Assembly (NCBI GenBank): GCA_016183575.1 | Contig: JACPEI010000011.1 | Location: 1 to 33,928, forward strand | Reading direction: 5' to 3' | DNA from: Nitrosomonadales bacterium | GTDB taxonomy: Bacteria; Pseudomonadota; Gammaproteobacteria; Burkholderiales; Gallionellaceae | Length of the DNA stretch: 33,928 nt | Shown: piece after piece, positions 9,943 to 18,261 of the stretch | How the letters are laid out: every line of letters begins with the position of its first letter | How positions within the stretch are numbered: position 1 is the first letter of the stretch | The notes under the pieces: model-generated | Databases searched by the model: none | What the model was told of the DNA's origin: nothing | Seen by the model: only the letters and a program-made list of their open reading frames with translations | Position numbers and translations under genes: made by a program

Positions 9943-11867
9943 ATGTCCGACATCCAGTCCATATTGCATGAAACTCGTGTTTTCAACCCTTCCGATGAGT
10001 TTGTCAAACAGGCAAATGTCTCCGGCATGGAAAGCTATCGGGCCTTGTGCAAAGAGGCAGAGCAGGACTATGCGGGCTATTGGGCCAGGCTGGCGCGCGA
10101 GACTTTGCTGTGGAAAAAACCGTTCACCAGGGTGCTGGACGAGAGCAACGCGCCGTTCTTCAAGTGGTTTGAAGACGGCGAATTGAATGTTTCCTATAAC
10201 TGTCTCGACAAGCATCTCGCCAGCCAGCCGGAAAAGACTGCGATCATTTTCGAGGCCGACGACGGCGCGGTGACGAAAATAAATTACCGCGATTTGCACA
10301 CACGCGTCTGCCAGTTCGCCAACGGCCTGAAATCGCGCGGCATCAAAAAGGGCGACCGCGTCGTCGTCTACATGCCGATGAGCATCGAGGTCGTGATCGC
10401 GATGCAGGCCTGCGCGCGCATCGGCGCGATCCATTCGGTGGTGTTCGCCGGTTTTTCCTCCAAGAGCCTGCACGAGCGCATTACCGATGCCCGGGCGTGC
10501 GCGGTGATCACCGCCGACGCGCAAATGCGCGGCGGCAAGGTGATGCCGCTGAAGCCGGCGGTGGACGAGGCGTTGGCGATGGGCGATTGCGGGATGGTGC
10601 ACAGCGTCATCGTCTACCGGCGCGCCGCCTGCGAAACCGCATGGAACGCGCGGCACGACATTTGGTGGCACGAGCTGGCGGCGGGGCAGGGTATAACCTC
10701 TACACTTCCGGTTCCACCGGCAAGCCCAAGGGTGTGCAGCACTCCAGCGGCGGCTACCTGCTCCTGGCAAAGCTGACGATGCAATGGGTGTTCGATTACA
10801 AGCCTGCCGATATTTTCTGGTGCACCGCCGACGTGGGCTGGGTCACCGGCCATACCTACACCACCTACGGCCCGCTGGCGATGGGCGCGACACAGGTGGT
10901 ATTCGAGAGCGTGCCGACTTACCCTGATGCCGGGCGCTTCTGGAAAATGATCCAGGACCACAAGGTGACGATTTTCTACACCGCGCCGACCGCGATCCGC
11001 TCGCTGATCAAGCTGGGCGGCGACTTGCCGAAGAAATATGACCTGTCGAGCCTGCGCCTGCTTGGCTCGGTCGGCGAACCGATCAACCCCGAGGCATGGA
11101 TGTGGTATTACACCGAGGTCGGGCGCTCGCGCTGCCCGATCGTGGACACTTGGTGGCAGACCGAAACCGGCGCGCATATGATCGCGCCGCTGCCCGGCGC
11201 GATGCCGATCAAGCCCGGCACCTGCACGCTGCCGCTGCCCGGCATCATGGCGACCATCGTCGACGAAGCCGGCAATGAGGTGCATGACAGGAACGGCGGC
11301 TTCCTCGTCATCAAACGGCCATTCCCGTCGCAAATCCGCGCCATTTGGGGCGACCCGGAGCGCTACAAAAAGAGCTACTTCCCGGAAGAAATGCACGGCT
11401 ACTATCTGGCGGGCGATTCCGCGCACCGCGACGAAGACGGCTATTTCTGGATCATGGGGCGCATCGACGATGTGCTGAATGTCTCCGGCCACCGCCTGGG
11501 GACGATGGAAATCGAGTCGGCGCTGGCCGCCAATCCGCTGGTCGCTGAAGCCGCCGTGGTCGGCAAACCGCATGAAATCAAGGGTGAAGCGATAGCGGCC
11601 TTTGTCGTGCTGAAGGGCGCGCGCCCGGATAATCCGGCCAAGGCCAGGGAAATCGCCGAGATGCTGCGCAACTGGGTGAGCAAGGAAATCGGCCCGATCG
11701 CCAAACCCGACGAAATCCGTTTCGGCGACAACCTGCCCAAGACCCGTTCCGGCAAAATCATGCGCCGCCTGCTGCGCGCCATCGCCAGAGGGGAGGAAAT
11801 TACCCAGGATATTTCTACTCTTGAAAATCCAGCCATTCTCGAACAGTTAAAAAATGCGGTACACTAA
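9943..11867 (+). pseudogene. acs: Acetyl-CoA synthetase gene interrupted by a small frameshifting deletion
   Basis: Two frames together encode an almost complete AMP-forming acetyl-CoA synthetase (normally about 650 residues; acetate + ATP + CoA to acetyl-CoA). Frame one (9943 to about 10690) gives the N-terminal part through [20 protein letters not shown] and ends at [13 protein letters not shown]. From 10692 a different frame continues with [21 protein letters not shown] (A3 loop), [49 protein letters not shown] and the lysine motif [11 protein letters not shown]. Homologues have about 20 residues between WWHxL and LYTSGSTG; only about 7 remain. So about 11-15 codons plus one base (3k+1 bases) are missing at about 10689-10692. 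All other motifs are intact, suggesting recent inactivation or an assembly collapse. The ATG is preceded by AGGAG (9933-9937). Confidence 0.88.
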
Positions 11868-11973
11868 TTAGCTGGATTTCGGCGGAGACTAATCTTCAGG
11901 TTACGTCGGAGCCAAAATCCGGCCATACTGGAACCGTTAAAAAATGCGGTTCACTAAACTGGCCGGGTTTCGG
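11824..11973 (+). repeat. Diverged 60-bp direct repeat of the acs 3' end, 90-bp period
   Basis: Bases 11824-11882 (last codons of acs plus 3' flank) recur at 11914-11973. The copy still encodes QNPAILEPLKNAVH and TAA, versus [14 protein letters not shown] and TAA in the real gene. Four of the six coding differences are synonymous (CCA/CCG, ATT/ATA, CTC/CTG, GTA/GTT). The shared 3' flank ends in GGNTTTCGG-like sequence. It looks like the end of a second, diverged acs copy. Confidence 0.8.
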
Positions 11974-12011
11974 TGTAGGTAAATTCCAAATTTCGATCAA
12001 TAACGAAATAT

Positions 12012-12064
12012 TGTAGGGTGCATTCCATGCACCATTGCCATTGGTGCATGGAATGCACCCTACA
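12012..12064. repeat. Perfect 23-bp inverted repeat hairpin
   Basis: Arms 12012-12034 (beginning TGTAGGGTGCATTCCATGCA) and 12042-12064 are exact complements around a 7-base loop. It may end acs transcription as a stem, but there is no T-run. It belongs to the GTAGGG-ended repeat family of this window. Confidence 0.85.
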
Positions 12065-12076
12065 TGGACTAAAAAA

Positions 12077-12160
12077 GGGCAGGTCTGATGTAACTACTAG
12101 CCAATCCACTAGGCCACCAAGGAACAGTGTCCAAGTGGCTGGTTATCAGACCTGCCCTAC
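12077..12160. repeat. About 80-bp hairpin element with imperfectly paired interior
   Basis: Outer arms GGGCAGGTCTGAT (12077-12089) and ATCAGACCTGCCC (12145-12157) are perfect. The next inner bases (AAC..AGCCA / TGGCTGGTT) also pair partly. It ends CTAC at 12160. Compact and strongly folded; either a MITE/REP-like element or a structured 5' region just before the mltD promoter. Confidence 0.7.
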
Positions 12161-12190
12161 TGCCCGTCCAATTTGCTTATACTGTTTCGA

Positions 12191-12226
12191 TTGACCCGGC
12201 CGCAGCACTTCGACTACTATCGCGCC
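12191..12226 (+). promoter_or_regulatory. Predicted mltD promoter
   Basis: TTGACC (12191-12196), 18-base spacer, TACTAT (12215-12220), then CGCGCC. The mltD GTG follows about 30 bases later. An alternative TATACT at 12178-12183 lacks a good -35. Confidence 0.5.
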
Positions 12227-12251
12227 AGGTTTAACCTCAGGGAGGGCGCAA

Positions 12252-13754
12252 GTGCCATTGATTCGACTGATTTTTTCTGCACTGCTTGCCCTTGGCACTT
12301 TAGCCTTCCCAATCGCGCACGCGGAAGAGCAACTTGCGCTGAGTGCCTCTTCTACTATCGACCCCGCCACTCCTCCGACACTCTCAAATGCGCGCAATAT
12401 CATGCTGGAACTCATCCCGGACGATGAGCTGGCGCCAGGCGACCTTTGGGTGCGCATCCGCAGCGGTTTCGCGATGCGCGACCTGGACAGCCCTTTGGTT
12501 GCGAAGCATGAGCAATGGTACGCCAGCCGTCCCGATTACATGGCGCGCATGACCGACCGCGCGCGCCGCTATCTTTACCATATCACGGTCGAAGTGGAAC
12601 GGCGCGGCATGCCCAGCGAAATTGCGCTGCTGCCGATGATAGAAAGCGCCTTCAATCCCGGCGCCTATTCAACCAGCCGCGCCTCGGGTATCTGGCAATT
12701 CATCCCTTCCACCGGCAAGAGTTTCGGCATGGAGCAAAACTGGTGGTATGACGGCAGGCGTGATGTCATCAGCGCAACCAACGGCGCGCTCGATTATCTG
12801 CAGAAACTGCATGACATGTTCGGCGACTGGGAGCTGGCGCTGGCTGCCTACAACTGGGGCGAGGGTGCAGTGCAACGCGCCCAGGCGCGCAATCGCAAGC
12901 GGGGGTTGCCGGTAAATTACACCAGCCTGAAAATGCCGGATGAAACACGCAACTATGTGCCGAAGTTGCTGGCGGTCAAGAATATCATCGCGAACCCAGC
13001 CAGCTTCGGTCTGGTGCTGGAAGAAATCCACGATGAACCCTATTTCGCGGCAGTTTCAACTGCCAAGCATATTGACGTGAAACTGGCCGCACAGCTGGCC
13101 GACATTCCGATGGAAGAATTCGCCGCGCTCAATCCCGCACATAACCGCCCTGTCATCCTGCAAGACAACAGCGATCTGATTCTGCTGCCGGTAGGCGCCG
13201 TTGAGACCTTTCGCGCCAATCTGGAGAGTTACGATAAGCCGCTGGTCAGTTGGCAGGCTTATCAACCCAAAAAGGGCGAGCGTCTCGATAAGCTCGCCCC
13301 GCGCTTGGGACTTTCCGTGGAGAAGCTCAAATCGGTGAACAGTCTGTCGGGGCGTGCCAAGGTCAGCACCGGGCAAACTCTGCTGGTGCCAATCAATGGC
13401 GAAGAAAGCGAAGCGGAGGATGAGTTTTCAGTCTTCAACATGCACCTCTCGCCCTTCAATGATGGTGCTAGTCGTACCATCAAACATATCGTGCGCAAGG
13501 GCGATACGATTGCCAGCGTGGCGCGTCGTTACCATGTCAGCATTGGCAAACTGAAACAGTGGAACAAGGGATCATTGAAAATACTCAGGATCGGCCAAGC
13601 CATCACTATCGTGCAAGCGGCATCCCGCAAGCCTTCAGGCCGTCTGAGCAAATCCGCCGGTCGCCTGCACAAGGCGGCACAAAGTGGCACAGCCAAAAAC
13701 GGCACGTTAAAACGCGTAAGCGTTGTTATAAACAGCGGACATCCCGGAACCTAG
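12252..13754 (+). CDS. mltD: Membrane-bound lytic murein transglycosylase D with LysM repeats
   Basis: A 500-residue secreted enzyme cleaving the MurNAc-GlcNAc bond of peptidoglycan with 1,6-anhydro ring formation. Signal peptide at about 1-24 (MPLIRLIFSALLALGTLAFP, then IAHA) with no lipobox cysteine. The SLT/goose-lysozyme domain (about 105-260) has catalytic Glu131 in ALLPMIESAFNPGAYS, then SRASGIWQFIPSTGKSFGM and LALAAYNWGEGAV. At least one clear LysM domain (HIVRKGDTIASVARRYHVSI...) and a weaker one before it (PKKGERLDKLAPRLGLSVEKL) bind glycan. The tail is basic. The GTG at 12252 has a strong GGGAGG site (12240-12245). Its TAG overlaps the TAG of the convergent yqjK-like gene in the shared tetranucleotide CTAG. 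Confidence 0.93.
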   Translation: MPLIRLIFSALLALGTLAFPIAHAEEQLALSASSTIDPATPPTLSNARNIMLELIPDDELAPGDLWVRIRSGFAMRDLDSPLVAKHEQWYASRPDYMARMTDRARRYLYHITVEVERRGMPSEIALLPMIESAFNPGAYSTSRASGIWQFIPSTGKSFGMEQNWWYDGRRDVISATNGALDYLQKLHDMFGDWELALAAYNWGEGAVQRAQARNRKRGLPVNYTSLKMPDETRNYVPKLLAVKNIIANPASFGLVLEEIHDEPYFAAVSTAKHIDVKLAAQLADIPMEEFAALNPAHNRPVILQDNSDLILLPVGAVETFRANLESYDKPLVSWQAYQPKKGERLDKLAPRLGLSVEKLKSVNSLSGRAKVSTGQTLLVPINGEESEAEDEFSVFNMHLSPFNDGASRTIKHIVRKGDTIASVARRYHVSIGKLKQWNKGSLKILRIGQAITIVQAASRKPSGRLSKSAGRLHKAAQSGTAKNGTLKRVSVVINSGHPGT

Positions 13755-14050
13755 TTTCGTGACGATAATCTTTCCGCAAGCGCGGTGAGGAAGCGGTATC
13801 CTTTCCACATCCGCCATCCGCTCTTCATCAAACCAACTACGCCGCGCCGGCGAATCACAAATAGCGCGACCACGCTGGCGACCAGCACAGGCCTGGAACG
13901 CAGAAAACGCACGACGGCTAATCCTTGATCCGCCAATGCCAGCGGGGCTTGCCAGCGTGTGCCGATCTGCGCGACCTGTTCACGTTGGGCGGCGATGCTC
14001 GCCAGCAGTTCGCCGCGACGCTGCATCACTGCGAGCATCTGCTCATTCAT
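13751..14050 (-). CDS. YqjK-like small protein
   Basis: A 99-residue basic protein. An N-terminal helical region (MNEQMLAVMQRRGELLASIAAQREQVAQIG) is followed by one probable membrane segment (PVLVASVVALFVIRRRG) and an Arg/Lys-rich end. This layout and its place after YqjD- and YqjE-like genes match the YqjK group; function unknown. Its ATG overlaps the end of the YqjE-like gene by 8 bases, indicating co-translation. Sequence conservation in this family is low, so the call leans on context. Confidence 0.75.
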   Translation of the reverse strand: MNEQMLAVMQRRGELLASIAAQREQVAQIGTRWQAPLALADQGLAVVRFLRSRPVLVASVVALFVIRRRGVVGLMKSGWRMWKGYRFLTALAERLSSRN

Positions 14051-14426
14051 GGCCGGTTTCCAGTTGCGCCCTATCCTTGATCAATTCAGCCAGGCTGGCG
14101 GAAAATAATCGGGGCTTGGCCTGCGCCTTGCTGCGCAGCAGCATCGCCGTCAGCGCGCCCAATGCAAAGAAAAGGGCGCTCAGCGCGCCAAGCACGGCGA
14201 GGCGATGATCATCCCAGAACAGCACCACGATGAAAGCCGTGAGCAGCAGAATGCCCACGCCGAAACAGAATAGCGCGAACAAAGTGAAGAGGAGCATCTG
14301 CGTTAAACGCAGACGCTCCTCTTGTACCTCATTTGCCAGCAGTTCAAGCCGCGTCGAAGCGATGGAGGTTACCGTGGACAGCAACTGCCTGATCGAGCCC
14401 ATCAGCCCCGCACCTGCTTCAGCCAT
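14043..14426 (-). CDS. YqjE / putative actinobacterial-type holin (phage_holin_3_6) family membrane protein
   Basis: A 127-residue protein. An amphipathic N-terminal helix (RQLLSTVTSIASTRLELLANEVQEERLRL) is followed by two membrane segments: the first MLLFTLFALFCFGVGILLLT, then AFIVVLFW; the second LAVLGALSALFFALGALTAMLL. The cytoplasmic end is charged. The helix with RLELLxxE and two TM segments is the pattern of YqjE/Phage_holin_3_6 proteins. Despite that Pfam name, there is no nearby phage gene. It lies in a three-gene cluster with YqjD- and YqjK-like genes, and in enterobacteria yqjD-type proteins are stationary-phase ribosome-associated membrane proteins. Confidence 0.82.
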   Translation of the reverse strand: MAEAGAGLMGSIRQLLSTVTSIASTRLELLANEVQEERLRLTQMLLFTLFALFCFGVGILLLTAFIVVLFWDDHRLAVLGALSALFFALGALTAMLLRSKAQAKPRLFSASLAELIKDRAQLETGHE

Positions 14427-14429
14427 TGC

Positions 14430-14759
14430 TTAACGTCCGCGCGAAATCAGCATACCTATAACCAACCCTACTCCGGCAGCGATGCCGACGGCCTTCCATG
14501 GATTTTCATGCACATATTCGTCGGTCACTTTTGCCGCCTCTTTAGTCCTGGCGACCACAGCATCCTGCGCAACAGCAAGACGCTGTTTGGCGGCTGCCAG
14601 ATTTTCCTGGATGCGCTCGCGCGCCGCCGACACTTTTTCACCTGCCTGGCCGGCCGTTGCGCGCAACAACTCTTCGGCATCCGCCACTACGACACGCAAA
14701 TCCTGCATGAGCTTTTCCTTGCTGACTTCGTTTTCTACGTTTGCTAATTTGGCATTCAT
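14430..14759 (-). CDS. ElaB/YqjD/DUF883 family membrane-anchored protein
   Basis: A 109-residue protein. The N-terminal two thirds is a long Ala/Glu/Lys-rich helix (EVSKEKLMQDLRVVVADAEE, then LLRATAGQAGEKVSAARERIQ). The C-terminal motif VHENPWKAVGIAAGVGLVIG, then MLISRGR, is the family's membrane anchor. In E. coli YqjD and ElaB anchor ribosomes to the inner membrane in stationary phase. The ATG at 14759 has AAGGAG eight bases upstream; an upstream in-frame ATG (14804) adds a non-family N-terminus. First gene of the yqjD-E-K-like operon. Confidence 0.92.
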   Translation of the reverse strand: MNAKLANVENEVSKEKLMQDLRVVVADAEELLRATAGQAGEKVSAARERIQENLAAAKQRLAVAQDAVVARTKEAAKVTDEYVHENPWKAVGIAAGVGLVIGMLISRGR

Positions 14760-14878
14760 GATTCGCTCCTTAAACAATAAAAAAACCACCACTTGATAAT
14801 ACACAATCGCCCGGCAATTCCCGGATACTCTGTTACCTTTTTAATCCAAAGACACCGGCACGTCAACACAAACTTTTT

Positions 14879-16897
14879 TCATGCATGGTGGCAGCGTACG
14901 CTATGCGTTGCCGCGACATTGCGTTCCTCCGGAGAGGCCTCGTGGCAACGTGCGCTAGCAAGCCCACAGCGCGGCGCGAAATGGCAGCCAGGCGGCGGGT
15001 TGGCGGGCGACGGCAAATCGCCATCAAGCCGGATGCGCCCACGGCCTTTGCCATCGATACGCGGCACGGCTGACAACAGGGCTTGCGTGTAGGGATGCCT
15101 GGGTGCGCGCAGCACTTCTTCCGTCTTGCCGCGTTCGACGATGCGCCCGAGGTACATCACGCATACCTCATGCGCGATATATTCCACCACCGCGAGGTTG
15201 TGGGTGATGAATAAATAGCTCAGGTTCAATTCCTGTTGCAGCGATTTCAGCAGATTCAAAATCTGCGCCTGTACCGACACATCCAGCGCGCTGGTCGGTT
15301 CGTCGCAGATCAGCAGCTGCGGCGACACGGCGAGGGCGCGCGCGATCGCGATGCGCTGCCGCTGCCCGCCGGAGAATTCATGCGGATAACGCCATTTGGC
15401 GCTGCGCGCCAGGCCGACCTGGTCGAGCAGGGTGTCGATAAGCGTTTGGCGCGCCACACTGCCGCTGCCGATATTCAGCGCGGCCATGCCTTCTTCGAGA
15501 ATTTCCGCGACACGCATTTTCGGGTTCAGCGAAGCATAGGGGTCCTGGAACACCATCTGCATCGCCGCGCCCGGAGCACGAAAACCACGCGTGCGCAATT
15601 CGCGCGCCGCGAGCCCGGTCAACTCGCGCCCGGCCAGCTGCACGCTGCCCGCCGTGGGCGGAATCAATTGCAGTAGTGCCTTGCCCAGCGTGGTCTTGCC
15701 GCAGCCGGATTCGCCGACCAGTGCCAGTGTGCGCCCCTGCGGGATCGCCAGCGACACCCCGTCCACTGCCTTCACCTGCCCGACCACGCGCTGCAGGATG
15801 CCTTTGCGGATCGGGAAATGGACCTTGAGGTCGGAGACCTCAAGGAGGGAAGAGGGAAGGGATAAGGGGGAAGGGTAAACCCCTGATTCAATCTTCGCCT
15901 CACTGCCTTTCTGAATTTCCCCTTCTCTCTTCCCTCTTCTCCCTTCACCGTAAAGGTGACACCTCACCCCCCCCCCATCCTCCAGCATCGTCCATTCCGG
16001 CGTTTGTTCGCCGCATAACTCCCATGCCTTGCCGCAGCGCGGCGCGAAGCGGCAGCCCCGCGTGATGCTGCCCGGCGGTGGCACGCTGCCGGGAATGGCG
16101 GCCAGCGGCTCTCCGCGCCGCCCCGCATCGGGCAAGGCGGCGAATAATTGTTGCGTGTAGGGATGTAGCGGCTTGGCGAACAACTGCGTACGGCTGGCCT
16201 GCTCGATGATCTGCCCGGCATACATCACGCCGACCTGGTGCGCCATTTCCGCGACCACGCCGAGGTCGTGGGTGATCAGCAGCAGCGACATGCCGGTGGC
16301 ATCCTGCGTGTCGCGCAACAGCTGCAGCACCTGCGCCTGGATCGTCACGTCCAGCGCGGTGGTCGGCTCGTCGGCGATCAACAGCCTGGGTTGTCCGGCC
16401 AATGCCATCGCGATCATCACGCGCTGTTTCATCCCGCCGGAAAACTGGAACGGATATTCCACCACGCGCCGCGCCGCATCGGGGATACCGACCTGGGCGA
16501 GCAATTCCGCACACCGTTGTTGCGCCGCCGCACCGCGCAAGTCCTGGTGCAACGCCAATGCCTCGGCGATCTGCTGGCCGACGGTCAGCACCGGGTTCAG
16601 GCTTAAGCCGGGCTCCTGGAAAATCATTGCCGCGGTGCCGCCGCGCACGCCGCGCATCTCGCGTTCGCGCAAGCCGAACAGCTCCACGCCATCCAGCTGC
16701 GCCGTGCCGCCCGCATGCACCACGCCGTCCGGCAGCAGGCGCAGCAGCGACAGCGCGGTCATGGACTTGCCGCAGCCCGATTCGCCGAGCAGCGCGAAGG
16801 TCTCGCCCGTGCGAATGCCGAAAGAAATATCGTCCACGATGCGCGTGCCGTTGCGCAACTGCGTGATCAGATTATTCACTTCGAGCAAGGCGCTCAA
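14879..16897 (-). CDS. yejF: Peptide ABC transporter, fused double ATPase (YejF type)
   Basis: A 672-residue protein of two ABC ATPase domains energising the YejB/YejE oligopeptide importer. Domain 1: Walker A LLGESGCGKS (38-45), FSGGMKQRV, LLIADEPTTALD, and the C-terminal oligopeptide-family Cys cluster CRFAPRCGKAWELC. Domain 2: LVGESGCGKTT, FSGGQRQRIAIA, LLICDEPTSALD and CHFAPRCGLASARC. The TTG at 16897 (MSALLEVNNLITQL) overlaps the yejE stop as TTGA and has GGAGG upstream. The in-frame ATG at 17017 would add 40 unrelated residues. Odd features: about 33 low-complexity residues in the linker (about 314-350), encoded by a purine/pyrimidine inverted repeat, and a G10 tract just before them. 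Confidence 0.93.
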   Translation of the reverse strand: MSALLEVNNLITQLRNGTRIVDDISFGIRTGETFALLGESGCGKSMTALSLLRLLPDGVVHAGGTAQLDGVELFGLREREMRGVRGGTAAMIFQEPGLSLNPVLTVGQQIAEALALHQDLRGAAAQQRCAELLAQVGIPDAARRVVEYPFQFSGGMKQRVMIAMALAGQPRLLIADEPTTALDVTIQAQVLQLLRDTQDATGMSLLLITHDLGVVAEMAHQVGVMYAGQIIEQASRTQLFAKPLHPYTQQLFAALPDAGRRGEPLAAIPGSVPPPGSITRGCRFAPRCGKAWELCGEQTPEWTMLEDGGGVRCHLYGEGRRGKREGEIQKGSEAKIESGVYPSPLSLPSSLLEVSDLKVHFPIRKGILQRVVGQVKAVDGVSLAIPQGRTLALVGESGCGKTTLGKALLQLIPPTAGSVQLAGRELTGLAARELRTRGFRAPGAAMQMVFQDPYASLNPKMRVAEILEEGMAALNIGSGSVARQTLIDTLLDQVGLARSAKWRYPHEFSGGQRQRIAIARALAVSPQLLICDEPTSALDVSVQAQILNLLKSLQQELNLSYLFITHNLAVVEYIAHEVCVMYLGRIVERGKTEEVLRAPRHPYTQALLSAVPRIDGKGRGRIRLDGDLPSPANPPPGCHFAPRCGLASARCHEASPEERNVAATHSVRCHHA
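15844..15947. repeat. Low-complexity inverted repeat inserted in the yejF interdomain linker
   Basis: A purine-rich arm (15844-15875, e.g. GGAGGGAAGAGGGAAGGG) and a pyrimidine-rich arm (15919-15947, e.g. CTTCCCTCTTCTCCCTTC) flank about 43 bases. In the yejF frame it encodes the 33-residue linker from EGRRGKREGEIQ to PSPLSLPSS. Composition differs strongly from the surrounding coding sequence and suggests an intergenic-type repeat that landed in frame. Confidence 0.65.
15967..15976. repeat. C10/G10 homopolymer tract inside yejF
   Basis: Ten consecutive C on the plus strand (ten G in the coding strand) encode Gly-Gly-Gly plus the first base of the following Val codon. A one-base slip would frameshift yejF after the first ATPase domain. 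Confidence 0.9.
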
Positions 16898-18261
16898 GCC
16901 ACTGCCTCCGTCCGGTTCAGGCGCGGATCGAACGCATCGCGCACCGCGTCGGCGAACAGGTTTGCCGCCAGCACCAGCACCAGCATGAAACCGAACGCCG
17001 CCGTCAGCGCCCACCACACCATCGGCTCGCGCCCCATCTCCAGCCGCGCCGCGTTGATCATCGTGCCGAAGCTGATCATCGACGGATCGACGCCGACGCC
17101 GACATAGGACAGCACCGCCTCAGCAAGCACCAGCGCGCTGAAATCCATCACCAGCGCGATCAAAATAATATGCATCACGTTCGGCATGATGTGGCGCGTC
17201 AGGATGCGCAGCGAAGAGACGCCGAACGACTGCGCCGCCTGGATGTATTCCAGTTCGCGCAGCTTCAGCGTCTCGCCGCGCAGCAGGCGGCACAGTCCGG
17301 TCCAGCTGGTCACGCCGAGGATCAGGCACAGGAACACCAGCCGCAGGTCGGCGCGCGCTGCGGAGTTGTCGAACCAGTGCGGGTGCGTATCGATGGTCAC
17401 CTGCATCATCAGCACCGCCGCCGCGATCAGCAGCACGCTGGGGATGGAGCTCAGCACGGTGTAGAGATACTGGATCACATCGTCCACCCAGCCGCGGAAA
17501 TAGCCTGCCGCGACGCCGAGGAACAATGCCAGCGGCAGCATCACCAGGGTGGTCACCGTGCCGATGATCAGGCCGGTGCGGATGCTCTTCAGCGACAGGT
17601 ACAGCACGTCCTGCCCGACCTTGTCGGTGCCGAGCACATGATAGGCGGCGGCGAGATGGGCGGTCGCGCCGATCAGGGCGGCGAGGAGCAGCGTGGCGAT
17701 CAGCATGGGGCGCAGCGGCAGGCCGTGTTGCACCAGCCATCGTCTGCTGCCCAGCGCGATCAGCAGGCCGGCCAGCAATCCGCCCAGCGCACCGGTTAAC
17801 GCGCGCTTCACCACGTCGCCATTGCGCTGCGCTACATCGGCCAGATGCGCGCCGCCGTAGCGCAGGCGCGGGTAGTCGTGCAGCACGTTGCCCTGCGCGT
17901 CGCTGATGCTTTCTTTCGCGTACAGTGTCAGCGCGAAAGGCGCGGAATAGGTTTTCTCGGTCTGCAGGCGCAACGGCTCGACCAGCTTGTCGAACACGCT
18001 CAGCACCTCCGGCGAGTACACCGTCTCGCCGCCATTGGTTTCAGGCAGGGCGGCGCGGTAATGCAGCGTATCCAGCAGCCCCACCAGCAGGAACAGCGAC
18101 AGCACCAGCAGCGACACCATCGCCGTCGCATTCTGCGCTACACGCCGCCACGGCAGCAGCAGATGCTCGCGCCGCCGCACATACCACGCTGTCGCGATTC
18201 CTGATGCCAGCAGCAGGAACACCAGTGCATCGCTCCACAAAATGATCGGCATGAAGCTCAT
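16894..18261 (-). CDS. yejE: Peptide ABC transporter permease YejE
   Basis: A 455-residue inner-membrane permease with the long N-terminal extension typical of YejE. Two N-terminal membrane segments (ILWSDALVFLLLASGIATAW; TAMVSLLVLSLFLLVGLLD) flank a region with TYSAPFALTLYAKE and DYPRLRYGGAHLADV. The transporter core contains HVLGTDKVGQDVLYLSLKSI. The EAA-loop motif lies in ELEYIQAAQSFGVSSLRILTRHIMPNV, which contacts the ATPase. The C-terminal segment is DAVRDAFDPRLN. It overlaps yejB at its start (ATGA) and yejF at its end (TTGA), so the three are one translationally coupled operon. Confidence 0.94.
   Translation of the reverse strand: MSFMPIILWSDALVFLLLASGIATAWYVRRREHLLLPWRRVAQNATAMVSLLVLSLFLLVGLLDTLHYRAALPETNGGETVYSPEVLSVFDKLVEPLRLQTEKTYSAPFALTLYAKESISDAQGNVLHDYPRLRYGGAHLADVAQRNGDVVKRALTGALGGLLAGLLIALGSRRWLVQHGLPLRPMLIATLLLAALIGATAHLAAAYHVLGTDKVGQDVLYLSLKSIRTGLIIGTVTTLVMLPLALFLGVAAGYFRGWVDDVIQYLYTVLSSIPSVLLIAAAVLMMQVTIDTHPHWFDNSAARADLRLVFLCLILGVTSWTGLCRLLRGETLKLRELEYIQAAQSFGVSSLRILTRHIMPNVMHIILIALVMDFSALVLAEAVLSYVGVGVDPSMISFGTMINAARLEMGREPMVWWALTAAFGFMLVLVLAANLFADAVRDAFDPRLNRTEAVA

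Noticed and set aside
14043-14426. Prophage holin because of the Phage_holin_3_6-like profile
   Set aside because: No other phage genes nearby; the yqjD-E-K-like context indicates a chromosomal envelope operon.
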